A stretch of DNA of 64,000 nucleotides from SVFI01 sp045588655 (GTDB taxonomy: Bacteria > Bacillota > Clostridia > Lachnospirales > Lachnospiraceae), in NCBI GenBank assembly GCA_045588655.1, contig JAZNEP010000035.1, positions 124,001 to 188,000 of the forward strand, given 5' to 3'. Under the pieces are notes generated by a model, which searched no databases, was not told where the DNA came from, and saw only the letters and a program-made list of their open reading frames with translations. Both the position numbers and the translations under genes were made by a program. Positions 1-8,845 of the stretch are shown in pieces (position 1 is the first letter of the stretch; each line of letters opens with the position of its first letter).

Positions 1-218
1 TATGTGCTTTTATCGGAATGATATATCCGTTTGTTGGAAAATATGTTATGATAGAACCGGATTTCGAACATAAAATTTTAGAAGGCGATTTCTATTTTAA
101 AGGATATATTACATGCCTTATGTTGTTAAGAGTTGCATGGGTTGTATTATTTGATAAAGATATAAAAAATCTTAGAAAAATTCTTATGAATTCCAATAAG
201 GAGGAGAAAAATGAATAA
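1..218 (+). CDS. DUF2953-like sporulation-associated protein, C-terminal fragment
   Basis: Only the last 71 or so codons are in the window; the frame is open from position 3 to the stop at 216-218, so the gene begins upstream. The visible tail carries a glycine/phenylalanine stretch (IEPDFEHKILEGDFYFKG) followed by a hydrophobic segment and a Lys/Asn-rich end, which resembles the C-terminus of DUF2953 (YtfI-like) proteins. The call rests mainly on context: DUF2953 genes usually lie directly before gerW, and here the stop overlaps the gerW start by 8 bases, implying translational coupling. Function is unknown; a role near the spore envelope is inferred from the partner. Confidence 0.6.
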   Translation, partial: CAFIGMIYPFVGKYVMIEPDFEHKILEGDFYFKGYITCLMLLRVAWVVLFDKDIKNLRKILMNSNKEEKNE

Positions 219-603
219 TAATTTTTCAGAGGTTGTAACCTCATTATTAGGTGGAGTGGATCATTTCCTTTCAACGAAAACTGTGGTTGGTGAAGCGACA
301 CAGATTGGAGATACCATTATTCTTCCGCTTGTGGATGTTTCGTTTGGTGTCGGAGCAGGAGCGACAGCAGGTGACGTGAAAAATGGTGGTTTTGGTGGAG
401 TGTCAGGTAAAATGTCGCCAAGTGCCGTACTTGTAATTAAAAACGGACAAACAAAACTCGTCAATGTAAAGAACCAGGATACAGTGACGAAGATTATAGA
501 TATGATTCCGGAGCTTGTAGATAAATTTACTACAGAAAAAGAAGAAATGGTGAGTGATGAAACCGCTGCATCAATTGCGTTTCCGACAGAGGATATAGAA
601 TAG
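211..603 (+). CDS. gerW: GerW (YtfJ) family sporulation protein
   Basis: Protein of 130 residues, the usual GerW length. The family hallmark is the Gly/Ala-rich core at residues 45-75, seen here as VSFGVGAGATAG followed by a second Gly-rich stretch and the SPSAVLVI strand. In B. subtilis YtfJ is made under sigma-F and is needed for germination through the L-alanine receptor; the biochemical activity is not known. A strong Shine-Dalgarno (AAGGAGGAG, 198-206) precedes the ATG. It overlaps the upstream DUF2953 gene, the arrangement common in spore-forming Clostridia, which supports the organism being a spore former. Confidence 0.9.
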   Translation: MNNNFSEVVTSLLGGVDHFLSTKTVVGEATQIGDTIILPLVDVSFGVGAGATAGDVKNGGFGGVSGKMSPSAVLVIKNGQTKLVNVKNQDTVTKIIDMIPELVDKFTTEKEEMVSDETAASIAFPTEDIE

Positions 604-671
604 TATTTTTTGGAATACAACGGGATTATAATGCATATAATATTAAAAAGGATGTGGACTGCCGGTATTAT

Positions 672-818
672 ATGAAGCGAATCTGTGGTCTGTGCAGCTT
701 TTGTGTTGCAATAGGTATGGTACTTATGCTTTTTATTGATAATACATTTGTGGCTGTGATCCTGATAGCAATTTTGCTGTTGCTTGGATATAATTTGTTT
801 GCTGGTGACAGTTGTTAA
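672..818 (+). CDS. small putative membrane peptide, 48 aa
   Basis: A 48-codon ORF fills most of the gap between gerW and the J-domain gene. It starts MKRICGLCSFCVAIGM and has one or two hydrophobic helices (about residues 9-22 and 26-42) ending in the motif LGYNLFAGDSC. Cys5, Cys8 and Cys11 cluster at the N-terminus. The reading frame stays open upstream into gerW, so a start other than ATG is possible; no strong ribosome binding site sits at the ATG, though AAAAAGG lies about 20 bases upstream. I recall similar short Cys-containing membrane peptides in Clostridia but no function. Moderate confidence that it is real. Confidence 0.5.
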   Translation: MKRICGLCSFCVAIGMVLMLFIDNTFVAVILIAILLLLGYNLFAGDSC

Positions 819-838
819 TGTATTATCGGAGATGAAAT

Positions 839-1429
839 ATGAAGCGGGATAAAATGGATGAAATACAATTGAAAAATTGGCTGTTTAAAGAAAATATGCG
901 TCTTGAAGATTTGCGAGAAGAGCTTTCCAGAGCAAGCAAAATGATGCGTGAACAGGCGGAAGTGATTAAAAGAGATGAAATGAGTTTAAATAAAGAAAAA
1001 ATGAAATTTCAATCAGAAAAAGAAGAATTTAAATCGCAGATGCATGACTGGACAAGCAAAATCAGAGAAGAGCGTAAGAAATTAGAAGAGGAACAGAGCT
1101 TTTTTGATAAAAAATTCAAGATACTGGAAATGGGATTTAAGCAGTTGGACGCGGATCGGAGAAGTTTTGAAGCAAGAAAGCGTGCATTTGAATACGAGAA
1201 GATGTATGAAAAAGAGGATGATTTTCAGACCTTTTCTGCAGAAACTGTTTCAGAAGAGATGTTTTTCTTTCGTGGAGTAACACATCCGTTGGCTTTAAAA
1301 AAAAGATATAAGGATTTGATTAAAATATATCATCCGGATAATCTTGGTGGAGACAAGAGTATGCTTCAGCAGATTAATAAAGAATATGATCATTTAAAGA
1401 AAAGTATTACTTATCAAAAGAAGGCATAA
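839..1429 (+). CDS. coiled-coil protein with C-terminal J domain
   Basis: 196 residues. Residues 15-130 are almost entirely charged heptad-like coiled coil (Glu/Lys/Arg rich, no Pro or Gly). The C-terminal 50 residues form a J-domain-like module with the diagnostic HPD tripeptide (YHPDNLGGD), the motif that activates the Hsp70 DnaK ATPase. J domains are normally N-terminal, so the layout is unusual. No zinc finger or substrate-binding region of classical DnaJ is present, so this is a class C J protein of unknown client. A GGAG ribosome binding site lies at 828-831. It ends just before a bidirectional terminator shared with rpmB. Confidence 0.75.
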   Translation: MKRDKMDEIQLKNWLFKENMRLEDLREELSRASKMMREQAEVIKRDEMSLNKEKMKFQSEKEEFKSQMHDWTSKIREERKKLEEEQSFFDKKFKILEMGFKQLDADRRSFEARKRAFEYEKMYEKEDDFQTFSAETVSEEMFFFRGVTHPLALKKRYKDLIKIYHPDNLGGDKSMLQQINKEYDHLKKSITYQKKA

Positions 1430-1434
1430 AAAAA

Positions 1435-1459
1435 GGAACCATATAATGGTTCCTTCATT
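1435..1459. terminator. bidirectional intrinsic terminator
   Basis: Perfect 8-bp stem (GGAACCAT at 1435-1442 with ATGGTTCC at 1446-1453) and a 3-base loop, flanked by an A-run on the left (1427-1434) and a T-rich stretch on the right. It separates the convergent J-domain gene and rpmB and can serve both. Confidence 0.8.
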
Positions 1460-1470
1460 TTTTCATGTAA

Positions 1471-1656
1471 TTAAGCTCTTTCAACCTTGCCAGATCTTAA
1501 GCAAGATGTACAAACATGCATTTTTTTCGTAGCACTGTTTACTTTACATTTTACACTTTTTACATTTGCATTCCAAATGCGGTTAGATTTTCTATGAGAA
1601 TGGCTGACATTGTTACCAAAATGAGCACCTTTGCCACAAACATCACACTTAGCCAT
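1471..1656 (-). CDS. rpmB: 50S ribosomal protein L28
   Basis: 61 residues starting MAKCDVCGKG, typical L28. The CxxC pair at residues 4-7 and a second pair near the C-terminus (CTSC) mark the zinc-binding form of L28. It is a late-assembling component of the large subunit. An AGGAGGTG ribosome binding site and a good sigma-A promoter (1705-1733) precede it. It faces away from asp23-fakA, the same divergent arrangement seen in B. subtilis (rpmB / yloU-yloV). Confidence 0.97.
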   Translation of the reverse strand: MAKCDVCGKGAHFGNNVSHSHRKSNRIWNANVKSVKCKVNSATKKMHVCTSCLRSGKVERA

Positions 1657-1704
1657 GATCGCACCTCCTAAACTTGAATAGTCTTATAAACTCACAACAT
1701 GGAT

Positions 1705-1733
1705 ATTCTAACAGAAAAAATATATGAATGCAA
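1705..1733 (-). promoter_or_regulatory. rpmB promoter
   Basis: Read on the minus strand: TTGCAT, 17-base spacer, TAGAAT. The predicted transcript starts about 40 bases before the rpmB start codon. Confidence 0.7.
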
Positions 1734-1773
1734 GCAGAAATTATTTTTTTGACAGGTATTTTATAAAATCATG

Positions 1774-1802
1774 TTCCAATTTTTAAAAAAACAGGGTATA
1801 AT
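1774..1802 (+). promoter_or_regulatory. probable promoter of the asp23-fakA-recG operon
   Basis: A perfect TATAAT at 1797-1802 preceded by GG; the -35 at 17 bases (TTCCAA) is poor. A TTGACA at 1749-1754 is too far away to pair with it. Confidence 0.45.
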
Positions 1803-1835
1803 CACATTAGAGTAAAGATCCAAGGAGGATATTGC

Positions 1836-2192
1836 ATGAAAACATTAATGAATACACACCTCGGAAATATTTCAATTGATAGCGATGTAATTGCAAATTA
1901 CGCGGGTAGCGTTGCAGTGGAATGTATCGGTATTGTTGGAATGGCGAGTGTAAATGTAAAAGACGGTTTGGTTAAGTTGCTAAAGATGGATAATCTTTCA
2001 ACAGGCGTTTGTGTCCATGTTAATAATAATAAATTGATAATAGATTTTCATCTGATTGTTGCATATGGTGTAAATATTCTGGCTGTTTCGGATAATTTAA
2101 CCAGTAATGTAAAATATAAAGTAGAAGAATTTACAGGGCTTTCTGTTGAAAAAGTAAATATTTTTGTGGAAGGCGTCAGAGTAATCGACTAG
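1836..2192 (+). CDS. Asp23/Gls24 family envelope stress protein
   Basis: 118 residues covering a single Asp23/Gls24 (DUF322) domain: an N-terminal strand with ISIDSDVIANYAG, the GIVGMASVN turn, and a C-terminal VEKVNIFVEGVRV strand. B. subtilis YloU is the positional and sequence counterpart. Members associate with the cell envelope and respond to alkaline or wall stress, but no activity is known. AAGGAGGATATTGC gives a clear ribosome binding site. It lies 14 bases before the fakA-like gene, so the two are co-transcribed, a pairing conserved throughout Firmicutes. Confidence 0.92.
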   Translation: MKTLMNTHLGNISIDSDVIANYAGSVAVECIGIVGMASVNVKDGLVKLLKMDNLSTGVCVHVNNNKLIIDFHLIVAYGVNILAVSDNLTSNVKYKVEEFTGLSVEKVNIFVEGVRVID

Positions 2193-2206
2193 AGGAGGAT
2201 GAAAAA

Positions 2207-3883
2207 GTGTCGTTGAATAGAATAGATGCGAATTTGTTTCGCGCCATGTTTTTGGCGGGAGCCAAAAATCTGGAGGCAAAAAAAGAATATATCAATGAGT
2301 TGAATGTGTTTCCGGTACCGGATGGTGATACCGGTACGAACATGACTTTGACGATTATGTCGGCAGCAAAGGAAGTTGCTGCTCTTCCGGAAAATGCAGG
2401 ATTAAAAGATCTTTCGAAAGCGATTTCTTCCGGGTCTCTCCGTGGTGCAAGAGGTAACTCGGGAGTTATTTTATCACAGCTCTTCCGCGGTATGTGTAGA
2501 GTGATTGGAGAAATTGAAGGTGATATTACAATCGATGACTTTATCCTTGCATTTGAGAAGGCGGTAGAAAGTGCATATAAAGCAGTTATGAAGCCGAAAG
2601 AAGGAACAATTCTTACCGTTGCAAAAGGTATTTATGAGAAGGCAATAGAGTTCGAAGGAACGGATGATATGGATCTGTTCATAGACGAAGTGATTGACTA
2701 TGCACAGGTAGTTCTTAACAAAACGCCGGATATGCTTCCTGTACTCAAGCAGGCCGGAGTAGTGGATTCAGGTGGACAGGGTCTTTTGGATGTGCTCAAA
2801 GGTGCACAGAAGGCGTTCCGTGGAGAAGAGTTAGATCTTACGATTGACGCAGCACCGGTTGTAAAGAAAACAACGGGAGTTGACACCTCCAATGTGGAGA
2901 CTGCAGATATTAAATTTGGTTATTGTACAGAGTTTATCATCTTGTTAAATAAAACGTTCAATGTTAAACATGAAATGGATTTTAAAGCATTTTTAGAGTC
3001 TATCGGTGATTCCATTGTAGTTGTGGCAGATGATGAAATTGTAAAAGTGCACGTACATACCAACGATCCGGGGTTGGCGATTCAGCGTGCACTCACTTAT
3101 GGTGCGTTATCGAATATGAAAATCGATAATATGCGACTTGAACATGAAGAAAAGTTGTTCAAGGAAGCAGAGAAGAACGCAGAGGCATCAGCGCCTGAAA
3201 AAGAAGAATCGCAAGAGTGGAAAGAGTATGGTTTTATCAGCGTTTCAATCGGTGAGGGCCTGAATGCGATCTTTAAAGATTTGGGAGTGGATCGTATCAT
3301 TGAAGGTGGACAGACGATGAATCCGAGTACGGAAGATATTCTTAGTGCCATCGAATCTTTAAATGCAAAAACAATTTATGTTCTTCCGAATAATAAGAAT
3401 ATAGTTATGGCCGCAAATCAGGCTAGAGATTTGACAGAGGATAAGGAAATAATTGTGGTTCCTACTAAGACGATTCCACAAGGAATTTCTGCAATTATCA
3501 ATTTTGTACCTGAGCTGTCCGGCGAGGATAATTTGGCTAATATGGTTGCGGAAATTGAAAATGTTAAGACCGGACAGGTAACTTATGCTGTTCGTGATAC
3601 AGAGATTGATGATAAGATTATCAAGGAAAATGATATTATGGGTATCGGAGACAAATCAATTCTTGCGGTTGGTGAAAAGATTTTTGATACAACGCTTGAA
3701 ATGGTAGCAGAGATGATGAAGGAATCCGATAGCGAGCTTATCAGCATCTATTACGGTTGTGATGTAGATGAAGAAGACGCCGAAAGTCTTCAGGCATCAT
3801 TGGAAGAAACGTATAAAGACTGTGATGTAGAATTACAATATGGTGGACAGCCGATTTATTACTATATTATTTCGGCAGAATAG
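2207..3883 (+). CDS. fakA: DAK2 domain protein, fatty acid kinase catalytic subunit FakA-like
   Basis: 558 residues, the normal length for YloV/FakA. The N-terminal DAK2 ATP-binding domain (about 8-200) shows FPVPDGDTGTNM and GARGNSGVILSQ, the metal and nucleotide loops. A central linker is followed by a C-terminal DAK1-like domain (about 330-558). FakA phosphorylates acyl groups delivered by a DegV-type FakB protein; a DegV-family gene lies downstream at 5989. The start is GTG, placed by an AGAGGAGG ribosome binding site at 2191-2198. Substrate assignment is by family. Confidence 0.88.
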   Translation: MSLNRIDANLFRAMFLAGAKNLEAKKEYINELNVFPVPDGDTGTNMTLTIMSAAKEVAALPENAGLKDLSKAISSGSLRGARGNSGVILSQLFRGMCRVIGEIEGDITIDDFILAFEKAVESAYKAVMKPKEGTILTVAKGIYEKAIEFEGTDDMDLFIDEVIDYAQVVLNKTPDMLPVLKQAGVVDSGGQGLLDVLKGAQKAFRGEELDLTIDAAPVVKKTTGVDTSNVETADIKFGYCTEFIILLNKTFNVKHEMDFKAFLESIGDSIVVVADDEIVKVHVHTNDPGLAIQRALTYGALSNMKIDNMRLEHEEKLFKEAEKNAEASAPEKEESQEWKEYGFISVSIGEGLNAIFKDLGVDRIIEGGQTMNPSTEDILSAIESLNAKTIYVLPNNKNIVMAANQARDLTEDKEIIVVPTKTIPQGISAIINFVPELSGEDNLANMVAEIENVKTGQVTYAVRDTEIDDKIIKENDIMGIGDKSILAVGEKIFDTTLEMVAEMMKESDSELISIYYGCDVDEEDAESLQASLEETYKDCDVELQYGGQPIYYYIISAE

Positions 3884-3891
3884 GTGTTTTG

Positions 3892-5949
3892 ATGAATTTG
3901 GATCAATCTATTATGGAATTAAAGGGCATCGGTGAAAAAAACGCTGCCCTTTTTCATAAATTGAATATTCATACGATTGGGGATTTGATCTTTCATTTTC
4001 CAAAAGAATATAAGAAATTTCCGATGGTTGGAAATTTCCAAGGTGAGGAAAATGGTAGCGGAAACAGAGCAGTCTTGGCGAAGGTGAAAACAGTACCTCA
4101 AATGAAACGTATACGAGGAATTAGTATATTGAGTTTTTCTGTGGTGGATAAAATAGGGCAGATTGCAACGATCACATTTTTTAATATGCCATATTTAAAA
4201 AACAGTATAAAACAGGATAAAATGTACGTTTTTTATGGAAGTATTAATCAAAAAAACGGTGCTTGGTTTATGAGTCATCCAAAGATGTACTTGCCAGAAG
4301 AGTACGAGAAGCTCAAAGGTTTGTATGTACCGGTCTATTCGCGAACCAAGGGATTGACAGATCAGGCAATTCACAAATATTGTATGAAAGCGCTTGCTAC
4401 GGTAGATGAGGTAGAAGAATATTTGCCGGAAGAGTATATAAAAAAATATCAGTTTTGTTCAATTAGTGATACACTGCGAATGTTACATGCACCTGTAGAC
4501 ATGACAGAAGCTTTAATTGCTCGTAAACGTTTTGCTTATGAGGAATTTTTATTGTTTTTGCTTGCAGTAAAGTCTAAACATTCGGATAAAAAAGCATTAT
4601 TTGGTCGTGAGTTGATAGAGACGGCAGATATGGATTTGTTAATTGAACGACTTCCATATGAGCTTACCTCATCACAAATGCAAGCTTATATGCAAATAAA
4701 AAGTGATATGTTAAGCGGTGCATGCATGAATCGCCTATTACAGGGAGATGTTGGGAGCGGAAAAACGATTGTTGCAATATTAGCACTTCTGCTATGTGTA
4801 TCTAACGGTTATCAGGGAGCTATGATGGCCCCAACGGAGGTTCTTGCCAAGCAGCATATGGAAACTGTGCAACAGATGATACGACAGTACAAGCTACCGT
4901 TTCAGCCAGTTCTTTTGATAGGGTCACAGTCGGCAAAAGAAAAAAAACAAATCTATGAACAGATAAAGAATGGTGAGTGTAATCTTGTGATTGGAACACA
5001 TGCAGTGATTCAGGATAATGTGATTTTTCATGACCTTGCACTTGTAATAACGGATGAACAGCATAGATTTGGCGTAAAGCAGAGAGAAAAACTTGTTGAT
5101 AAAGGGAAAAATATTCATACAATCGTAATGAGTGCAACACCGATACCGCGATCACTTGCACTCATTTTGTACGGTGATTTAGATATTACAGAAATGAAAG
5201 GACTTCCATCAGAACGGCTTCCAATTAAAAATTGTGTAGTGAATAAGAATTATAGACAGACTGCGTATAAATTTATTCAGGATGAAATAAAAAAGGGTAG
5301 ACAGGCTTACGTGATATGTCCGATGGCAGAGCCGGGAGTCATGGAAGAACTCGAAAATGTAGTGGAGTATGCAGCATATTTACGTCCTTTTTTTGAAGAA
5401 AGCGTAAGAATTGCATATCTACACGGAAAAATGAAAGCAAAGCAAAAAACAGATATCATGGATCGTTTTTCAACGGGTGAAATTGATATCCTTGTATCGA
5501 CGACAGTGATAGAGGTAGGAGTTAATGTGCCAAATGCAACTGTGATGCTGGTAGAAAATGCGGAAAGATTCGGTCTTGCGACGTTACATCAAATTCGTGG
5601 GCGTGTCGGTCGAGGTACGCAACAGTCATATTGCATCTTTATGGAATCAGAAGAAAAAAAGAAAAAAAATGAACGTTTGGAGATATTAAATCATTCGAAT
5701 GATGGATTTGAGATTGCAAATCAAGATTTAAAATTAAGAGGACCAGGCGATTTTGTAGGAATCGAGCAAAGTGGTGCGTTTCATTTTAGATTTGCAGACA
5801 TATATCAAGATGCGGATATGCTGAAAATGGCATCAGCAGATGCCGCGGAAATTTTAAAAAATGACTCTTTACTTCTGGAGGATTCTCATATACCATTAAA
5901 AAGGAAATTGGAAGCATATGTATCGTCCGGTTATATTCATGTTTTATAA
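3892..5949 (+). CDS. recG: ATP-dependent DNA helicase RecG
   Basis: 685 residues, standard RecG length. An N-terminal wedge/OB domain (about 1-160) is followed by superfamily 2 helicase motifs: Walker A GDVGSGKT near residue 286, DEQH near 389, SATPIPR, and the motif VI region QIRGRVGRG. RecG reverses stalled replication forks and migrates Holliday junctions. The gene begins 9 bases after fakA; a TTG immediately precedes the ATG, and I chose the ATG. The asp23-fakA-recG order matches B. subtilis. Nothing looks damaged. Confidence 0.96.
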   Translation: MNLDQSIMELKGIGEKNAALFHKLNIHTIGDLIFHFPKEYKKFPMVGNFQGEENGSGNRAVLAKVKTVPQMKRIRGISILSFSVVDKIGQIATITFFNMPYLKNSIKQDKMYVFYGSINQKNGAWFMSHPKMYLPEEYEKLKGLYVPVYSRTKGLTDQAIHKYCMKALATVDEVEEYLPEEYIKKYQFCSISDTLRMLHAPVDMTEALIARKRFAYEEFLLFLLAVKSKHSDKKALFGRELIETADMDLLIERLPYELTSSQMQAYMQIKSDMLSGACMNRLLQGDVGSGKTIVAILALLLCVSNGYQGAMMAPTEVLAKQHMETVQQMIRQYKLPFQPVLLIGSQSAKEKKQIYEQIKNGECNLVIGTHAVIQDNVIFHDLALVITDEQHRFGVKQREKLVDKGKNIHTIVMSATPIPRSLALILYGDLDITEMKGLPSERLPIKNCVVNKNYRQTAYKFIQDEIKKGRQAYVICPMAEPGVMEELENVVEYAAYLRPFFEESVRIAYLHGKMKAKQKTDIMDRFSTGEIDILVSTTVIEVGVNVPNATVMLVENAERFGLATLHQIRGRVGRGTQQSYCIFMESEEKKKKNERLEILNHSNDGFEIANQDLKLRGPGDFVGIEQSGAFHFRFADIYQDADMLKMASADAAEILKNDSLLLEDSHIPLKRKLEAYVSSGYIHVL

Positions 5950-5988
5950 TCGGAGAAGGCGGATAACAGTATGTTTGGAGGAAAAGTT

Positions 5989-6879
5989 TTGAAGAAAATA
6001 GCGGTTTTAACAGACAGTAATAGTGGAATTACACAAAATGAGGCACAGGAAATCGGTGCATATGTCATACCGATGCCGTTTATGATAAATGAAGAGACTT
6101 ATTATGAAGGAATAAATTTGAACCAAGAACAGTTTTATGATTTTTTGGAAGAAGAAGCTTATGTAAAAACATCACAGCCTACACTGGAAACTGTGATTGA
6201 AACATATAAAAAGCTACTGAACGACTATGATGAGATTGTTCATATTCCAATGTCGAGCGGACTTAGTGGAACATACCAGACTGCTCAAATGATTGCTCAG
6301 GAAGATGAGTTTGCAGGAAAGGTATTTCCGGTGAATAACCAACGTATTTCAGTGACACAAAAGGCGTCAGTAAGAGAAGCAATTGCACTGGCAAGTAAAG
6401 GGTATGATGGTGCCCAGATAAAACAGCTTCTTGAAGAGGATAAGTTTAATTCGACGATTTATATTATGCTTGATACGCTCTACTATCTGAAGAAGGGCGG
6501 AAGAATCACACCGGCAGCTGCGGCGATTGGTACGTTATTAAAGATAAAGCCTGTGTTGCAGATTCAGGGAGAAAAACTGGATGCATTTGCCAAAGTACGT
6601 ACGCAGAATCAAGGCAAATCCGTGATGATTCAGGCAATCAAAAAGGATATTGAGACGAGATTCGGTGGATTTGATGATACATTAAAGGATCGTGTAATAC
6701 TACAGATAGCGCATACAAAAAATGAGGAAGTTGCACAGATGTTTAAAAAGGAAATTAAAAAGGAATTTCCGGGAGTGGAAGTGAAAGACATAGATCCGTT
6801 GTCTTTGAGCGTTTCCTGTCATATCGGACCGGGAGCACTTGGTATTGCGTGTACGAAAAAGATGAGCAGAACGAAATAA
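5989..6879 (+). CDS. DegV family fatty-acid-binding protein (FakB-like)
   Basis: DegV fold protein of about 296 residues beginning MKKIAVLTDSNSGI, where Ser/Thr-rich DSNSGI is the family's N-terminal lipid-head-group loop; SSGLSGTY near residue 88 and the C-terminal IGPGALGI are also typical. FakB proteins hold a fatty acid while FakA phosphorylates it, and a fakA-like gene lies three genes upstream. An in-frame ATG exists at 5971, but TGGAGGA at 5976-5982 is spaced 6 bases from the TTG at 5989, and the family normally begins at that point, so I prefer the TTG start. Confidence 0.88.
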   Translation: MKKIAVLTDSNSGITQNEAQEIGAYVIPMPFMINEETYYEGINLNQEQFYDFLEEEAYVKTSQPTLETVIETYKKLLNDYDEIVHIPMSSGLSGTYQTAQMIAQEDEFAGKVFPVNNQRISVTQKASVREAIALASKGYDGAQIKQLLEEDKFNSTIYIMLDTLYYLKKGGRITPAAAAIGTLLKIKPVLQIQGEKLDAFAKVRTQNQGKSVMIQAIKKDIETRFGGFDDTLKDRVILQIAHTKNEEVAQMFKKEIKKEFPGVEVKDIDPLSLSVSCHIGPGALGIACTKKMSRTK

Positions 6880-6898
6880 TCGAAAGAGGTATATAGAA

Positions 6899-8824
6899 AT
6901 GTCGAAGGCGGCAGAAAATTATAATGCAGGGAGTATAACAGTATTGGAAGGTCTTGAGGCTGTACGTGTCAGACCGGGAATGTATATCGGTAGTGTCTCT
7001 ACCAAAGGACTCAATCATTTGATTTATGAGATTGTAGACAACTCGGTAGATGAGCATTTGGCCGGACATTGTAGTGAAATACGTGTTTTTCTGGAAAAGG
7101 ACGGTACCGCAATTGTGGAAGATAACGGCCGTGGAATTCCGGTTGACCTGCACGAAAAAGGAATCAGTGCGGAACGTTTGGTTTTTACGACATTGCATGC
7201 AGGTGGTAAGTTTGATGATTCTGCATATAAGACAAGCGGAGGTTTGCATGGTGTAGGTTCTTCAGTGGTCAATGCGCTTTCTACATGGTTAAAAGTTACA
7301 ATTAAACGTGGCGGCCAGATTTATGAAGATAAATATGAGCGCGGAAATCCGATTGTGGAGCTTGAAAATGGTTTGCTCCCGGTGATTGGAAAAACACGTG
7401 AAACAGGTACAAGGGTACAATTTTTACCGGATGATACTATTTTTGACCGTACTTATTTTAGATCAGAGGATATTAAAAGTCGTTTGCATGAGACGGCCTA
7501 TTTGAATCCGGAGTTGACAATTATTTTTGAAGATAGACGTGGGGAAGAAGTTGATCATGTAGAATTTCATGAACCGGAAGGGATTATAGGATTTGTAAAA
7601 AAGATGAATCATGGAAAAGATGCGGTTCATGATGTGATTTATATGAAAGGGGAGAGTGACGGTATTACCGTTGAGCTTGCGTTGCAGTATGTCAATGAGT
7701 TTCGTGAAAATGTGCTTGGCTTTTGTAACAACATTTATAATGCAGAAGGAGGGACACATTTGACCGGTTTTAAAACGATTTTTACAACGGTCATTAACAA
7801 CTACGCGCGTGAGCTAAATATTTTAAAAGAAAAAGATGCAAATTTTACCGGACCTGATGTTCGTAATGGTATGACAGCAATTGTGTCATTAAAACATCCG
7901 GATCCGCGTTTTGAAGGACAGACAAAGACCAAACTCGATAATCAGGATGCTGCAAAGGTTGTATCCAAAGTGGTTGGTGAAGAGATTGTCCGTTTCTTTG
8001 ATCGTAATCTTGAAACCCTGAAAAATGTAATTGGTTGCGCAGAAAAAGCAGCAAAGATACGAAAAACTGAAGAAAAAGCAAAGACAAATATGCTGACAAA
8101 ACAGCGTTTTTCTTTTGATTCAAATGGGAAATTGGCAAACTGTGAATCGAGAGATGCTGCAAAGTGCGAAATTTTTATTGTAGAGGGTGATTCTGCCGGC
8201 GGTTCAGCTAAGATGGCGCGGAATCGTATGTATCAGGCAATTATGCCAATTCGTGGTAAAATTTTAAATGTGGAAAAGGCCAGTATTGATAAAGTGCTTG
8301 CCAACGCTGAAATAAAAACGATGATAAATGCGTTTGGTTGTGGATTTTCAGAAGGGTATGGAAATGATTTTGACATATCCAAGCTTCGCTATGACAAAAT
8401 TATTATTATGGCCGACGCGGATGTGGATGGTGCTCATATTTGTACCCTGTTATTGACCCTCTTTTATCGGTTTATGCCTGAACTGATTACGGAAGGACAT
8501 GTGTATATTGCCATGCCACCACTTTACAAAGCCATGCCTTCTAAGGGGAAGGAAGAATATTTATATGATGATAAAGCATTGGCAAAATACAGAAAATCAC
8601 ACAAAGGTCCTTTTACGCTTCAAAGATATAAGGGGCTTGGAGAAATGGATGCGCAGCAGCTTTGGGAGACAACGCTAAATCCGGAAACGAGATTTTTGAA
8701 ACGTGTCGGTATTGATGATAGCTATATGGCGGATCATGTAACAGAGAAATTGATGGGAAATGAGGTTCCACCACGTAGAGCATTTATTTATGAGCATGCA
8801 GAGGAAGCACTTCTTGATTTTTAA
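6899..8824 (+). CDS. parE: type IIA DNA topoisomerase subunit B (ParE-like)
   Basis: 641 residues. GHKL ATPase motifs are intact: EIVDNSVDE near residue 44, EDNGRGIPVD near 75 and GGLHGVGSSVVNAL near 113. The TOPRIM domain carries EGDSAGGSA near 425 and DADVDGAHI near 505. Together with the downstream A subunit it forms an ATP-driven enzyme that decatenates or supercoils DNA. The companion lacks a GyrA box, so topoisomerase IV is the better name; gyrase is probably encoded near dnaA elsewhere. Ribosome binding site AGAGGT lies just upstream; the gene sits 19 bases after degV. Confidence 0.9.
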   Translation: MSKAAENYNAGSITVLEGLEAVRVRPGMYIGSVSTKGLNHLIYEIVDNSVDEHLAGHCSEIRVFLEKDGTAIVEDNGRGIPVDLHEKGISAERLVFTTLHAGGKFDDSAYKTSGGLHGVGSSVVNALSTWLKVTIKRGGQIYEDKYERGNPIVELENGLLPVIGKTRETGTRVQFLPDDTIFDRTYFRSEDIKSRLHETAYLNPELTIIFEDRRGEEVDHVEFHEPEGIIGFVKKMNHGKDAVHDVIYMKGESDGITVELALQYVNEFRENVLGFCNNIYNAEGGTHLTGFKTIFTTVINNYARELNILKEKDANFTGPDVRNGMTAIVSLKHPDPRFEGQTKTKLDNQDAAKVVSKVVGEEIVRFFDRNLETLKNVIGCAEKAAKIRKTEEKAKTNMLTKQRFSFDSNGKLANCESRDAAKCEIFIVEGDSAGGSAKMARNRMYQAIMPIRGKILNVEKASIDKVLANAEIKTMINAFGCGFSEGYGNDFDISKLRYDKIIIMADADVDGAHICTLLLTLFYRFMPELITEGHVYIAMPPLYKAMPSKGKEEYLYDDKALAKYRKSHKGPFTLQRYKGLGEMDAQQLWETTLNPETRFLKRVGIDDSYMADHVTEKLMGNEVPPRRAFIYEHAEEALLDF

Positions 8825-8845
8825 GATAGGATGGGTTACAGAATA

